DNA of 45,892 nt from positions 1-45,892 of the forward strand of contig JAQGHY010000047.1 in the NCBI GenBank assembly GCA_028291455.1, given 5' to 3'. The first letter of the stretch is position 1. Each line of letters starts with the position of its first letter. Below are positions 17,334-25,452 of the stretch, in pieces. Below the pieces are notes generated by a model that worked only from the letters and a program-made list of their open reading frames with translations, did not search any database and was not told where the DNA came from. Origin of the DNA: Rubritepida sp. (GTDB taxonomy: Bacteria; Pseudomonadota; Alphaproteobacteria; Acetobacterales; Acetobacteraceae). The position numbers and the translations under genes were made by a program.

Positions 17334-18671
17334 TTATTCGGCTGCGCTTTCCATCGCCGCCGAATAGCGGCTCGCCGGCCGCGCCAGCCCGAGATTGTCG
17401 CGCAGCATCGTTCCCGCATACTCGCGCCGGAACAGGCCGCGCTCCTGCAGGATCGGCACCACTTGGTCGACGAAGGCGTCGAACTGCGTCGGGAAGAACG
17501 GCGGCATCAGGTTGAAACCGTCGGCGCCGCCCTCGCGGAACCACTCCTCCATCGTGTCCGCCACCTTCTCCGCCGTGCCGATGACCATCAGGTGGCCGCG
17601 CGAGGCGGCGACGCGGTGGCCGAGCTCGCGCAGCGTCATCCCCTCGCGGCGGGCCAGCTCCAGCAGCAGCAGCGCGCGGCTTTTCAGGTGCTCGCTCTCC
17701 GGCAGGTCGGGCACGGGGGCGTCGAGGTCGAAGCGCGACATGTCGGTACCCAGCCGGTCCGACAGCACTGTATTGGCCTGCTCCATGTCGAGGTTGCGGC
17801 TGAGTTCGGCGAAGAGCGCCTTCGCCTCCGCCTCGGTCCGGCCGATGATGGGCATGAAGCCGGGCATGATCTTCAGATCGTCCTCGCCCCGCCCATGCTG
17901 GGCGAGCTGAGCCTTCAACCCGCGGTAGAAGTCTTGCGCATCGCGGAGGTTGTTCTGGGCGGTGAAGACCACCTCGGCCGTGCGGGCCGCCAGCGCCTGG
18001 CCGGGCGCCGAGCTGCCGGCCTGGATGATCACCGGCTGTCCCTGCGGGCAGCGCGGCAGGTTCAGCGCGCCTTTCACGGTGAAGTACTTGCCCTCGAAAT
18101 CGGGGATGTGGAGCGTGCCGGGCCGTACGAAGCTGCCGCGCGCCTTGTCCATCACGAAGGCGTCGTCGTCCCAGGAATCCCAGAGCAGCTTGCAGGCCTC
18201 GACGAATTCGTCGGCCATGGCATAGCGCTCGGCATGCGGCGGATGCTGCTTGCCGAAGACGGCGCCGTTCTTGGGATAGGAGGTGGTCACCACGTTCCAG
18301 GCCGCACGCCCGCCGGAGAGATGGTCCAGCGAGGCGAAGGCGCGGGCGGTGTGGTAGGGCTCGGCATAGGTCGTCGAAGCCGTGGCGGCGAGGCCCAGAT
18401 GCGTGGTCGTCGCGGAAAGCACCGAGAGCAGCGTCAACGGCTCGAACTTGCCGATCGAGGATGGGTGCTCGCCGTAGCCGGTGGTGAAGTTGTCGGCCAG
18501 GAAGAACATATCGAACTTGCCGCGCTCGGCCGTCGCCGCGATGTGCTGCATCAGCGCGAGGTTGGGGCCGCCTGGCATGGCATCGGGGTGCCGCCAGCCA
18601 GCGACGTGGTGCCCGGCGGCCTGGACGAAGACGCCCATCCGCATCTGCCTGCCAGTATCCTCTTTGCCCAT
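17334..18671 (-). CDS. LLM-class FMN-dependent monooxygenase (NtaA/SnaA/DszA type)
   Basis: ATG 18671 has a good ribosome site (GGAG, eight bases upstream), giving 445 residues; the further upstream ATG at 18728 does not. Features are GVFVQAAGHHVAGWRHPDA, then HIAATAERGKFDMFFLADN, LDHLSGGRAAWNVVTT, and QAGSSAPGQALAARTAEVVF, which together mark the NtaA/SnaA/DszA branch of bacterial luciferase-like monooxygenases. Members use FMNH2 from a separate reductase to oxidise xenobiotics or sulfur or nitrogen compounds. No flavin reductase gene is adjacent. It converges with the glycosyltransferase with only 6 bases between stops. Confidence 0.92.
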   Translation of the reverse strand: MGKEDTGRQMRMGVFVQAAGHHVAGWRHPDAMPGGPNLALMQHIAATAERGKFDMFFLADNFTTGYGEHPSSIGKFEPLTLLSVLSATTTHLGLAATASTTYAEPYHTARAFASLDHLSGGRAAWNVVTTSYPKNGAVFGKQHPPHAERYAMADEFVEACKLLWDSWDDDAFVMDKARGSFVRPGTLHIPDFEGKYFTVKGALNLPRCPQGQPVIIQAGSSAPGQALAARTAEVVFTAQNNLRDAQDFYRGLKAQLAQHGRGEDDLKIMPGFMPIIGRTEAEAKALFAELSRNLDMEQANTVLSDRLGTDMSRFDLDAPVPDLPESEHLKSRALLLLELARREGMTLRELGHRVAASRGHLMVIGTAEKVADTMEEWFREGGADGFNLMPPFFPTQFDAFVDQVVPILQERGLFRREYAGTMLRDNLGLARPASRYSAAMESAAE

Positions 18672-18740
18672 CTTGATCGCTCCTCGAGCCCTTGGCGCAA
18701 GGAAGGCGCGCCGGAGCGCCAGCGTCAAGCGGCGGCCGGT

Positions 18741-20072
18741 TCAGCCGCGCTGCTTGGCCCAGGCGGCGAGGCGTTCGGCGACCGCCTTCTCGGCACCGCG
18801 GCCGGCCGGCTTGTAGAAGCGCGGCCGCTCCATCCCATCGGGGAAGTAGTTCTGGCCGGAAAAGCCGGTCTCGGTGTTGTGGTCGTATTCGTAGCCTTTG
18901 CCGTAGCCCAGCTCCTTCATCATCTTCGTGGGCGCGTTCAGGATATGCGCGGGCGGCGCCAGGCTGCCGGTCTCGCGCGCGGCGGCCTGGGCCTGCCCCC
19001 AGGCGACATAGACCGCGTTGGACTTCGGCGCCGTCGCCAGATGCACGACCAGCTGCGCCAGCGAAAGCTCGCCCTCGGGCGAGCCCAGCCGTTCGTAGCT
19101 CTCCCAGGCGGCGAGCGCGGCGGGCATGGCGGTCGGGTCGGCGAGGCCGACATCCTCGGCGGCGAAGCGGGCCAGCCGTCGGGCGATGTAGCGCGGATCC
19201 TCGCCGCCCAGGATCATCCGGGCGAACCAGTAGAGCGCCGCATCCGGATCGCTGCCGCGCATCGACTTATGCAGGGCGGAGATGAGGTTGTAGTGCTCCT
19301 CCCGGTCCTTGTCGTAGAGCGCGGCGCGCTTCGCCAGCAGCAGCGACAGGGCGGTGGGATCGAGCGGAGTGGGATCTTCCAGCGCGAGGAGCTGCTCAGC
19401 GAGGTTCAGCAGGTAGCGCCCGTCGCCGTCGGCCATGGCCAGCAGCACCTCCCGCGACGCCTCGGTCAGCGGCAGGGGCCGCCCCGCCTCGGTCTCGGCC
19501 CGCTCCAGCAGCAGGTCGAGTGCGGGAGCGTCCAGCCGCTTCAGCACCATCACCTGGCATCGCGAGAGCAGCGCGCCATTGAGGGCAAAGCTCGGATTTT
19601 CGGTCGTGGCGCCGATCAGTACCACGGTGCCGTCCTCCACCACCGGCAGGAAGCCGTCCTGCTGGGCCCGGTTGAAGCGGTGGATCTCGTCCACGAAGAG
19701 CAGCGTGCGCGTACCGGCGCGCTTGCGCTGCCGCGCCTCGTCGAAGGCGCGCTTGAGGTCGGCCACGCCGGAAAACACCGCCGAGAGCGAGACGAAGGCC
19801 AGCCCCGCGGCCTCGGCCAGCAGCCGGGCGATGGTGGTTTTGCCCACGCCGGGCGGCCCCCAGAGGATCATCGAGGCCAGGCTGCCGCGCGCCAGCATGC
19901 GGGTGATGCTGCCCGCATTGCCGAGCAGATGGTCCTGCCCCACCACCTCGCCCAGCACGCGCGGACGAAGGCGGTCGGCCAGGGGGGCGTTTTCCGAGGG
20001 AAGCGGCAGCGGCGTCGATTCGGGCGGGCCGAACAGGTCTTCCGCAGGTTCGGGCTGACGGCGAGGGGCCAT
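18741..20072 (-). CDS. rarA: Replication-associated recombination protein A (MgsA/RarA), AAA+ ATPase
   Basis: The 443-residue protein has the RarA layout: N-terminal lead (LADRLRPRVLGEVVGQDHLL), Walker A GPPGVGKTT (72-80), Walker B with LLFVDEIHRFNRAQQD (124-139), sensor 1 IGATTENPSFALNGALLSR, and the C-terminal tetramerisation region with AMPAALAAWESYERLGSPEGE. It acts at stalled replication forks with SSB and RecA in clamp-loader-like fashion. It is divergent from the first Bug-type gene. Confidence 0.95.
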   Translation of the reverse strand: MAPRRQPEPAEDLFGPPESTPLPLPSENAPLADRLRPRVLGEVVGQDHLLGNAGSITRMLARGSLASMILWGPPGVGKTTIARLLAEAAGLAFVSLSAVFSGVADLKRAFDEARQRKRAGTRTLLFVDEIHRFNRAQQDGFLPVVEDGTVVLIGATTENPSFALNGALLSRCQVMVLKRLDAPALDLLLERAETEAGRPLPLTEASREVLLAMADGDGRYLLNLAEQLLALEDPTPLDPTALSLLLAKRAALYDKDREEHYNLISALHKSMRGSDPDAALYWFARMILGGEDPRYIARRLARFAAEDVGLADPTAMPAALAAWESYERLGSPEGELSLAQLVVHLATAPKSNAVYVAWGQAQAAARETGSLAPPAHILNAPTKMMKELGYGKGYEYDHNTETGFSGQNYFPDGMERPRFYKPAGRGAEKAVAERLAAWAKQRG

Positions 20073-20184
20073 GCGGACATTCTAACCTCAAATGCCCCGA
20101 GGAAACACATGGGCGCGCTCAGGGGTTTCACGGTCACCAAAGCGTCGCTTGACGCGGGCCGGACATGGCGCGACGCCTCCCGCC

Positions 20185-21108
20185 ATGTTGAGACGCACCC
20201 TTCTGGCTCTATCCGTCCCCGTGACCGCGATGGCGCAGGATCGCCCGGTCCGGCTCGTCATCGCCTTCCCGCCCGGCGGCAGCACCGACATTCTGGGCCG
20301 CCTCATCGCGCCACGAATGACGGAGTTGCTGGGCGCGACGGTCACGCCCGAGAACCGCAGCGGCGCATCGGGCGCGGTCGGCGCCGGCTTCGTGGCGCAG
20401 GCCGCGCCGGACGGCGCCACGCTGTTGCTCGATTCGGGCGGGCAGGCGGTGAACCCCTTCCTGCTGCGCGGCCTTTCCTTCGACTACCGAACCGCCTTCG
20501 CGCCCGTCACGCTGCTCGCCACGCTGCCGCTGCTGCTGGTGGTCCGCGCGGAGCTGGGCGTGACCACCCTTCCCGCCCTTCTGGCGCGGCTGCGGGCCGA
20601 GCCGCGCCTGGCGGCCTATGGCAGCGTGGGCATCGGAGCGCGGACGAATCTCGCCATGGCCGCGCTGCTGCGCCGCGCCGGCATTGCCGCCGAGCACATC
20701 CCCTACCGCGGCGGCGCGGACCAGATCACAGGCATGCTGCGCGGAGACGTCGCGATGGGCTTCACCTCAATAGCCCTGGCCGCGCCCCTGCTGCGCGAGG
20801 GCAGGCTGGTGTCGCTCGGCCAGTCCCTGCCGGGGGCGAACAGCATCGCTGGGCAGGGATTTCCCGGTTTCGCGATCGGCGACTGGCTCGCCTTGCTGGC
20901 CCCTGCCGGCACGCCGCAGCCCGTCGTCGAGCGCTTGGCCGCCGCAGCCGCGGACGCCGTGAACCAGGTGGCCCTTCGGCCGAGGCTTCGCGAGCTCGGC
21001 TTCGAACCTGCTGCCCAGGGCCCGGAGGCGCTGGCCCGCTTCCTCGAAGCCGAACGCATCGCCATGGGCGCGCTCATTGCCGCGGAGGGGATACGGCTGG
21101 ACGGCTGA
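20185..21108 (+). CDS. Bug/TctC-family periplasmic solute-binding protein (1)
   Basis: Starting at ATG 20185 the product is 307 residues, normal for the family. The signal peptide is short (MLRRTLLALSVPVTAMAQ). Family motifs are VRLVIAFPPGGSTDILGR near the N-terminus, the ENRSGASGAVGAGFVAQAAPDG stretch, and IPYRGGADQITGMLRGD in the middle. Bug proteins bind carboxylates, amino acids or nicotinate derivatives in the periplasm. No TctA/TctB membrane genes are nearby, so it is an orphan receptor, a common state in this group. The ligand is not predictable. It is directly followed by a second, divergent paralogue. Confidence 0.9.
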   Translation: MLRRTLLALSVPVTAMAQDRPVRLVIAFPPGGSTDILGRLIAPRMTELLGATVTPENRSGASGAVGAGFVAQAAPDGATLLLDSGGQAVNPFLLRGLSFDYRTAFAPVTLLATLPLLLVVRAELGVTTLPALLARLRAEPRLAAYGSVGIGARTNLAMAALLRRAGIAAEHIPYRGGADQITGMLRGDVAMGFTSIALAAPLLREGRLVSLGQSLPGANSIAGQGFPGFAIGDWLALLAPAGTPQPVVERLAAAAADAVNQVALRPRLRELGFEPAAQGPEALARFLEAERIAMGALIAAEGIRLDG

Positions 21109-21221
21109 AGACGCTGCTTGTTCCCACCAGGCGACCTGACATTTCTGCGGATCTCTCTTACTAATCGGCAAGAATGACTGTGCTTCGATCCGCCCCGATA
21201 TCCGCCTGGAGAGCAAAGACC

Positions 21222-22187
21222 ATGTTCCGCCGCAATCTATTGACCTCGGCTATGGCCGTCTCGCTTGCCTCGCCTGCGCTGGCCCAGGGCTGGTCCCCCG
21301 CGCGCTCGGTCCGCATGATCGCGCCCTATGCCCCCGGTGGCGGCGTGGACACCGCCGCGCGCCTGCTCTCCGTGCCGATGACGGCAACGCTCGGGCAATC
21401 TGTGGTGGTGGAGAATCGCGGCGGCGCCGGCGGCTCCATTGGTGCCGGCGAAGTGGCGCGCTCCGCGCCCGACGGCATGACGGTGATGATCGACGCCCTG
21501 GCGCACACCGTGAACCCCGCGCTGATGCGCGGTCTGCCCTTCGACTATGCAACGGCCTTCACGCCCATCAGCCAGGTGCTGATCTGGCCCCAGATCCTCA
21601 TCGTGAATGCCTCGTTGCCGGTGCGGAACCTGGAGGAGTTCCTGGCCTATGCCCGCGCCCGGCCTGGAGAGATGACCTATGGCTCCTCGGGCAATGCCAC
21701 TGCGGCGCATCTGGCCTCTGCGCTGCTGTTGAACCGCGCGGGACTCGACATGGTGCACGTCCCCTATCGCGGCGGCTCGCCGGCCTTGCAGGATCTGGTC
21801 GCCGGCAATCTCGGTTTCGTCTTTGGCACCGTCGCTTCGTCCATGCAGCTGGCGCAGGATGGGCGGGTGCGGGCGCTGGCGGTGAGTTCGCTGACCCGCC
21901 TGCCCGGCCTGCCCGATGTCGGCACCGTCGCCGAACAGGGTTTTCCCGGATACGAGCTGAACGAATGGAACGGGCTGTACGGCCCCGCCGGGCTGCCCGC
22001 GCCCGTGGTCGAGCGCTGGTTCGACGCCGTGAAGCATGCCCTCGCGGACACCACGGTCCGCGCGCGGCTCGATACGCTGGGCGCCATTGCGGTCGGAAGC
22101 GCCCCGGGCCCCTTCGCCGCCTATGTGCGGAACCAGCGGCAAGCCATGGCGCAGCTGGTCCGCCAGACGGGGATGGAACTGGGCTGA
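21222..22187 (+). CDS. Bug/TctC-family periplasmic solute-binding protein (2)
   Basis: ATG 21222 gives 321 residues with a signal peptide (MFRRNLLTSAMAVSLASPALAQ). Family motifs are VRMIAPYAPGGGVDTAARLL, VENRGGAGGSIGAGEVARSAPDG and VPYRGGSPALQDLVAGNLGF. It is clearly related to the preceding Bug protein but differs in much of the sequence, so the pair is an old duplication or two separate acquisitions. The gap is 113 bases, and a GGAGAG ribosome site lies upstream. No transporter membrane genes are adjacent; the ligand is unknown. Confidence 0.92.
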   Translation: MFRRNLLTSAMAVSLASPALAQGWSPARSVRMIAPYAPGGGVDTAARLLSVPMTATLGQSVVVENRGGAGGSIGAGEVARSAPDGMTVMIDALAHTVNPALMRGLPFDYATAFTPISQVLIWPQILIVNASLPVRNLEEFLAYARARPGEMTYGSSGNATAAHLASALLLNRAGLDMVHVPYRGGSPALQDLVAGNLGFVFGTVASSMQLAQDGRVRALAVSSLTRLPGLPDVGTVAEQGFPGYELNEWNGLYGPAGLPAPVVERWFDAVKHALADTTVRARLDTLGAIAVGSAPGPFAAYVRNQRQAMAQLVRQTGMELG

Positions 22188-22193
22188 GGGCCT

Positions 22194-22217
22194 TAGCCGG
22201 CTTAATGCGCCCGGCTA
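22194..22217 (+). terminator. Weak hairpin after the second Bug gene
   Basis: TAGCCGG (22194-22200) pairs with CCGGCTA (22211-22217) around a 10-base loop, seven bases after the stop codon. There is no T-run, so termination by this element alone is uncertain. Confidence 0.4.
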
Positions 22218-22488
22218 GTCCATCGAGCGCCTGCTGAGGATCGCCGGCGCGGGTATGCACCTGCGACCGGGGTGTCGCCGCAGTTGACTGAAATGTATGG
22301 GCTTGCAGATGGGTATATGCCAAGGCATTCTACACCACGGCGATTCGCAACCGCTCGCTCGTTCGGCAGCCATATAAATGTACGATCGCTAAATGTGCCT
22401 TTCGACGCCCAGCCGGATACCGAGAAAATGAAGTAATTTTGAGACTGGCGCTAATTAAATTGGTTCAGTCGCCATTTTCGACAGTAAT

Positions 22489-22503
22489 GCGAATGTCATT
22501 CGC
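22489..22503. repeat. Inverted repeat, possible operator
   Basis: GCGAAT (22489-22494) and ATTCGC (22498-22503) form a perfect palindrome with a 3-base spacer, about 110 bases before the response-regulator ATG. Its size fits a dimeric regulator site. No known consensus is recognised. Confidence 0.35.
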
Positions 22504-22576
22504 AAGTACTGGCTGATATTTTTTCGCTAGGTTGAATTTTGAGCATCGCCCTACTTAAAGTTTCTTGAAATGTGAC

Positions 22577-22582
22577 TATAAT
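22577..22582 (+). promoter_or_regulatory. -10-like TATAAT element before the response regulator
   Basis: A perfect TATAAT hexamer sits in an AT-rich stretch 30 bases upstream of the ATG at 22613. The -35 region is weak, so the promoter may need an activator. This is inferred from position only. Confidence 0.4.
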
Positions 22583-22612
22583 ATTCGTTACGTTTAAGGA
22601 TGGCGACCTGGT

Positions 22613-23311
22613 ATGGCGAACCAATGTACACCAACTGAAACGGCGATCCTCGTTATCGACGATGACGTGCCATTCGCCGTGGAACTGGCCGATGCGCTGA
22701 CGCAATACGACTTGCCGACCGAGATTGCCCATGATTGGGAAACCGCCATCAAGGCGGTGGAGCACTTCAGGCCAAAGCTCATCATTCTGGATCAACGCCT
22801 GGGTCGCGTGGATGCCCTTTCACGCCTGACGCAGTTGCGTGCGGTCACCCAGGTTCCGATCCTGTTGCTGACGGGCAACCAATGCGAGGCGGATCGCATC
22901 ATCGGACTGGAAATCGGCGCCGATGATTTCCTGCAAAAGCCGATTTCGACCCGCGAGCTCTTGGCGCGCATTCGCGCCCATCTCCGGCGGGGTTCGCTGG
23001 TCGAGAAGGTGGAGCCGCGCTGGAGGATCGTCCCGCAGGAACGCCGCCTCTACCGTCCCGACGGTACGCCCGTAGCGCTGACCGCCACGGAATACGAGAT
23101 GCTGAGTTGCCTGTCGGAGGCCGTCGGCCATCCGATCAGCCGTGATGCCTTGAGCAGTCGCGTCCTGATGCGGCCCTACAGGGCCGAAGACCGCTCCATC
23201 GACAACCTGATCTACCAGCTCCGGCTGAAGATACGGGATGCCGGCGGCGGCGATGTCATTCTCGCCGCACGCAGCCGCGGCTACTACTTCACGGGCTTTC
23301 CGCAGCGCTAA
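22613..23311 (+). CDS. OmpR-type response regulator (orphan)
   Basis: The 232-residue protein has a receiver domain (about 11-125) and a C-terminal winged-helix DNA-binding domain (about 135-230). Receiver residues are intact: the DDD acidic triad near 16-18, phospho-acceptor Asp60 in IILDQRLGRVD, Thr87, and Lys109 in LQKPIS. The wing region ends with ARSRGYYFTGF, as expected for OmpR-family proteins. No kinase gene is next to it. Its receiver is strikingly similar to that of the regulator at 30543 (shared LGRVDA, IIGLE-IGAD/LGAD and KP-S-REL motifs), so both may answer to the kinase at 28579. The 3' end overlaps the convergent XRE gene by 23 bases. Confidence 0.93.
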   Translation: MANQCTPTETAILVIDDDVPFAVELADALTQYDLPTEIAHDWETAIKAVEHFRPKLIILDQRLGRVDALSRLTQLRAVTQVPILLLTGNQCEADRIIGLEIGADDFLQKPISTRELLARIRAHLRRGSLVEKVEPRWRIVPQERRLYRPDGTPVALTATEYEMLSCLSEAVGHPISRDALSSRVLMRPYRAEDRSIDNLIYQLRLKIRDAGGGDVILAARSRGYYFTGFPQR

Positions 23312-23747
23312 CCGCTTTCTTGAATAGCGGGCCAAGCGACGAGGCCTGTTGCAGGGCTGCCTCATCCGCTAGCGCTCGCAGGCATATCAGGACTGCCTCG
23401 CGCAGGCCGGGGCTTCGAATGGCGCGGTAGAACCGCAGCAGGGAAACCTCTTCCTCCCGCAGGTAATCGCCGGCTTCCAGGTTGTGGCAACCAGCCGCAA
23501 GCAACGCATTCCCGGCATCACCCATCGGTTTGGCCAGCAGCATATCCGGCGTGGTGCCGAGAAGCGCCGCGATCTGCGCCAATCGAAGGCCGCTCACCCG
23601 GTTGGTACCCCGCTCATACTTCTGCAGTTGCTGGTGGCTGACGCCGATAACATCCGCCAGGGCCTGCAAGGTGAGGCCCCGCCGCCGTCGAGCCGCACGA
23701 ATGACCGCGCCGAGTTCCTCACTGGCCGCATGCGTTTCGACGCTCAT
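23289..23747 (-). CDS. XRE-family helix-turn-helix regulator
   Basis: ATG 23747 (MSVETHAASEELG) gives 152 residues; an ATG at 23837 would add 30 residues without better support. The N-terminal half is a lambda-repressor-type HTH: IRAARRRRGLTLQALADVIGVSHQQLQKYERGTNRVSGLRLAQIA's core, about residues 15-60. The C-terminal half is helical (LLRFYRAIRSPGLREAVL) with no recognised ligand domain. It is transcribed away from the collagen-like genes and toward the response regulator; its upstream AT-rich spacer is shared with the first collagen-like gene, so it may control that gene and itself. The 23-base convergent overlap with the regulator could permit mutual antisense effects. Confidence 0.87.
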   Translation of the reverse strand: MSVETHAASEELGAVIRAARRRRGLTLQALADVIGVSHQQLQKYERGTNRVSGLRLAQIAALLGTTPDMLLAKPMGDAGNALLAAGCHNLEAGDYLREEEVSLLRFYRAIRSPGLREAVLICLRALADEAALQQASSLGPLFKKAVSAAESP

Positions 23748-24131
23748 CGTCCGGCCTAAGCCTCGCGGTTGATTGTTATGGTTGATCACACGTTCCTTGA
23801 GAAATCGGCCTGGACCGGGCTGACAATGGTTCCACAATCAAGCCATTGCGTATCTGGTACAGTTAAACGCGGATAAATCGCATCCATCTAGTTGCAGATT
23901 AAATCCCAGCAAATACTTAAGCTATAATTATAATTCCGTTCAATCCGAATAAAAACAGGCCGTTGATGTAGAATAAAGTTGATCTACAGTTCTTTCCTTA
24001 CATTTATAGTTTTATAGCTGCTATCCCGGCAACTACTCGCATAAACCGCATAATTCAATGACTGGAACCCAGGCTGGATATGCTGTCGATATTAGATACC
24101 GACAAGCCCACTCGCCCTGGAGATATCCGTT
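23748..24131. promoter_or_regulatory. 384-base AT-rich divergent spacer between the XRE gene and the collagen-like pair
   Basis: No gene is supported. The spacer is far richer in A+T than the genes around it. It contains a TACTTAAG motif (23914-23921) directly followed by TATAAT (23923-23928) and a second ATTATAAT, and several short A/T tracts. GGAG (24119-24122) is the ribosome site of the gene at 24132. The length suggests a complex control region serving both directions. I see no clear paired -35/-10 promoter. Confidence 0.5.
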
Positions 24132-25376
24132 ATGAAAAATTATTCTGGCCTCAAGGTTATAGCCCGAATGGGTCTGGCATCGCTGCTGCTGGCGGGCGCT
24201 GCCTGTTCCCACAGGGACAACGCCCCCTTCGCCAGCGGTGACGCCGGCGCGGCCGGTGCCGGCGGCGCGACCGGCACCGGTGCGACCGGCGGTACGGGGG
24301 GTTCCGGCACCGGAACGGCCGGAACCGACGGCACAAGCGGCACCGGCACGGCGGGCGCCAATGGTGCGAACGGCACCGGCACCGCCGGAGCCAATGGTAC
24401 GAACGGCACGGGCACCGCCGGGTTGAATGGCACGGGTGGCACCAACGGAATTCCGGGCGGGACCGGCGTAGCGGGAGCCAACGGCACAAACGGCACCAAT
24501 GGAACCAACGGGACCAACGGCACGAACGGAACCTCGGCGACCCTGCTCGGTGGAGTGCTCAGCGGCGTCGTCAACGCCAATGCGGCTGGCCTCCAGGTCG
24601 GCGGCCCGGGCGCCAACGGAACCGCTGCTCCGATCAGCCTCGCCGTCCTTTCCCCCACGACCGCCGGCAATGCGCCCATTAGCGCAAACGTGCTCTCCGG
24701 GCCGGGCAATCCCGTACAGGGCCTCCTCACCGGCGTGACCACGACGCTTTCGAGCCCCGCGAACCTCACCGGCAGCCTGTCGGCCACCCTCGCCCCTGTC
24801 CTCGGCGCGTCGGGCACCCTGCCGGTGCTCTCCGGTCTGCTCGGCGGCGTGCTGCCGCCCTCCGCGGCGAACGCCACTCCGCTCGCCGGCCTCAACCTCG
24901 GCGGCACCGCGCTGCTGGGTAACAGCAACACGCCGGTCCTCGCCAACGTCGGGGCGCTTTCGCGGAATGCCGCCGTGGGTTCGCCCATCAATGCGAACAT
25001 CCTGAGCGGCGGAACTTCCGCCGGACTGCTCGGCGGGCTCACCGGTAGCCTCTCTGGCGGCGGCGCTGCCGGCGGACTTCTCGGTGGCGTCACCGGTGGC
25101 GCCGCGGCTGGCGGACTTCTCGGTGGCGTGACCGGCGGCAGTGCTGCCGGCGGCGTGCTTGCGCCCGTCACCAACCTGGTCGGCGGACTGACCGGCGGCG
25201 GTGCTGCCGGTGGCGGTCTCGCCCGGGTCCTTGCGCCGGTCACCGGCGTTGTCGGCGGACTGACCGGCGGTGCGGCGGGCGCCAACGGCGGCGTCCTCGC
25301 GCCCGTCACCAATCTTGTCAGCGGATTGACCGGCGGCGCAGCAGGCGGCGGCCTCCTCGGCGGCCTTCGGCGCTAG
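24132..25376 (+). CDS. Exported glycine-rich, collagen-like repeat protein (paralogue 1)
   Basis: The 414-residue protein begins with an export signal ending in a lipobox-like GAAC (Cys25), though the -3 residue is atypical, so lipidation is uncertain. Residues 36-135 are Gly/Thr/Asn/Ala-rich: four 11-residue repeats of the type GTAGANGTNGT (61-104), then an unbroken Gly-X-Y run from 94 to 135 (14 triplets, mostly GTN). Residues 137-307 are a non-repetitive core (for example VVNANAAGLQVGGPGANGTA). Residues 308-414 are Gly/Leu/Val repeats around LAPVTNLVGGLTGG, ending GGLLGGLRR. It closely resembles the next gene. A surface or matrix protein is likely by composition; collagen triple helix or polyglycine-II packing are both possible, and almost no Pro argues against classic collagen. 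Confidence 0.85.
   Translation: MKNYSGLKVIARMGLASLLLAGAACSHRDNAPFASGDAGAAGAGGATGTGATGGTGGSGTGTAGTDGTSGTGTAGANGANGTGTAGANGTNGTGTAGLNGTGGTNGIPGGTGVAGANGTNGTNGTNGTNGTNGTSATLLGGVLSGVVNANAAGLQVGGPGANGTAAPISLAVLSPTTAGNAPISANVLSGPGNPVQGLLTGVTTTLSSPANLTGSLSATLAPVLGASGTLPVLSGLLGGVLPPSAANATPLAGLNLGGTALLGNSNTPVLANVGALSRNAAVGSPINANILSGGTSAGLLGGLTGSLSGGGAAGGLLGGVTGGAAAGGLLGGVTGGSAAGGVLAPVTNLVGGLTGGGAAGGGLARVLAPVTGVVGGLTGGAAGANGGVLAPVTNLVSGLTGGAAGGGLLGGLRR
24312..24443 (+). repeat. Four tandem 33-base units in collagen-like gene 1
   Basis: Four head-to-tail units encode GTAGTDGTSGT, GTAGANGANGT, GTAGANGTNGT and GTAGLNGTGGT (residues 61-104). A fifth, degenerate unit may precede them from 24279. Each 11-residue unit shifts the Gly-X-Y register by two, so the repeat interrupts what would otherwise be a collagen pattern. 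Confidence 0.8.
25053..25373 (+). repeat. C-terminal Gly/Leu/Val repeat region of collagen-like gene 1
   Basis: Residues 308-414 contain repeated modules: GGLLGGVTGG twice, LAPVTNLVGGLTGG-like units at about 343-356 and 389-402, and a variant LAPVTGVVGGLTGG between. The same module order recurs in the second paralogue. Confidence 0.75.
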
Positions 25377-25385
25377 CCGAAACCC

Positions 25386-25410
25386 GGACGTGGCGGAACA
25401 CGCCACGTCC
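25386..25410 (+). terminator. Perfect hairpin after collagen-like gene 1
   Basis: GGACGTGGCG (25386-25395) pairs perfectly with CGCCACGTCC (25401-25410) around a 5-base loop GAACA, ten bases after the stop codon and 43 bases before the next start. There is no T-run. It may reduce read-through or stabilise the upstream mRNA. An almost identical copy lies after the second paralogue. Confidence 0.65.
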
Positions 25411-25452
25411 CCTTCCTGCCCCACGGACGCCGGCAAAACGAAAGACACTGAG

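Larger units (their letters stand above)
22188..22612 (+). promoter_or_regulatory. 425-base spacer, AT-rich in its second half, upstream of the orphan response regulator
   Basis: No gene is supported here. The first part is GC-rich like its surroundings; from about 22370 to the regulator start it becomes strongly AT-rich. It contains a short inverted repeat (22489-22503), a TACTTAAAG motif (22552-22560), and a perfect -10-like TATAAT (22577-22582) about 30 bases before the ATG. A matching -35 at the proper spacing is poor (CTTAAA). It is probably the control region of the response regulator, and its composition marks the start of the island. Confidence 0.5.

Noticed and set aside
22188-22612. 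Possible small RNA or tRNA gene in the AT-rich spacer
   Set aside because: No cloverleaf or strong stem followed by a T-run could be found by eye; only short inverted repeats are seen.
24312-24443. 33-base repeats considered as a CRISPR-like array
   Set aside because: Units are contiguous with no spacers and stay in frame within a glycine-rich coding region; they are protein repeats.
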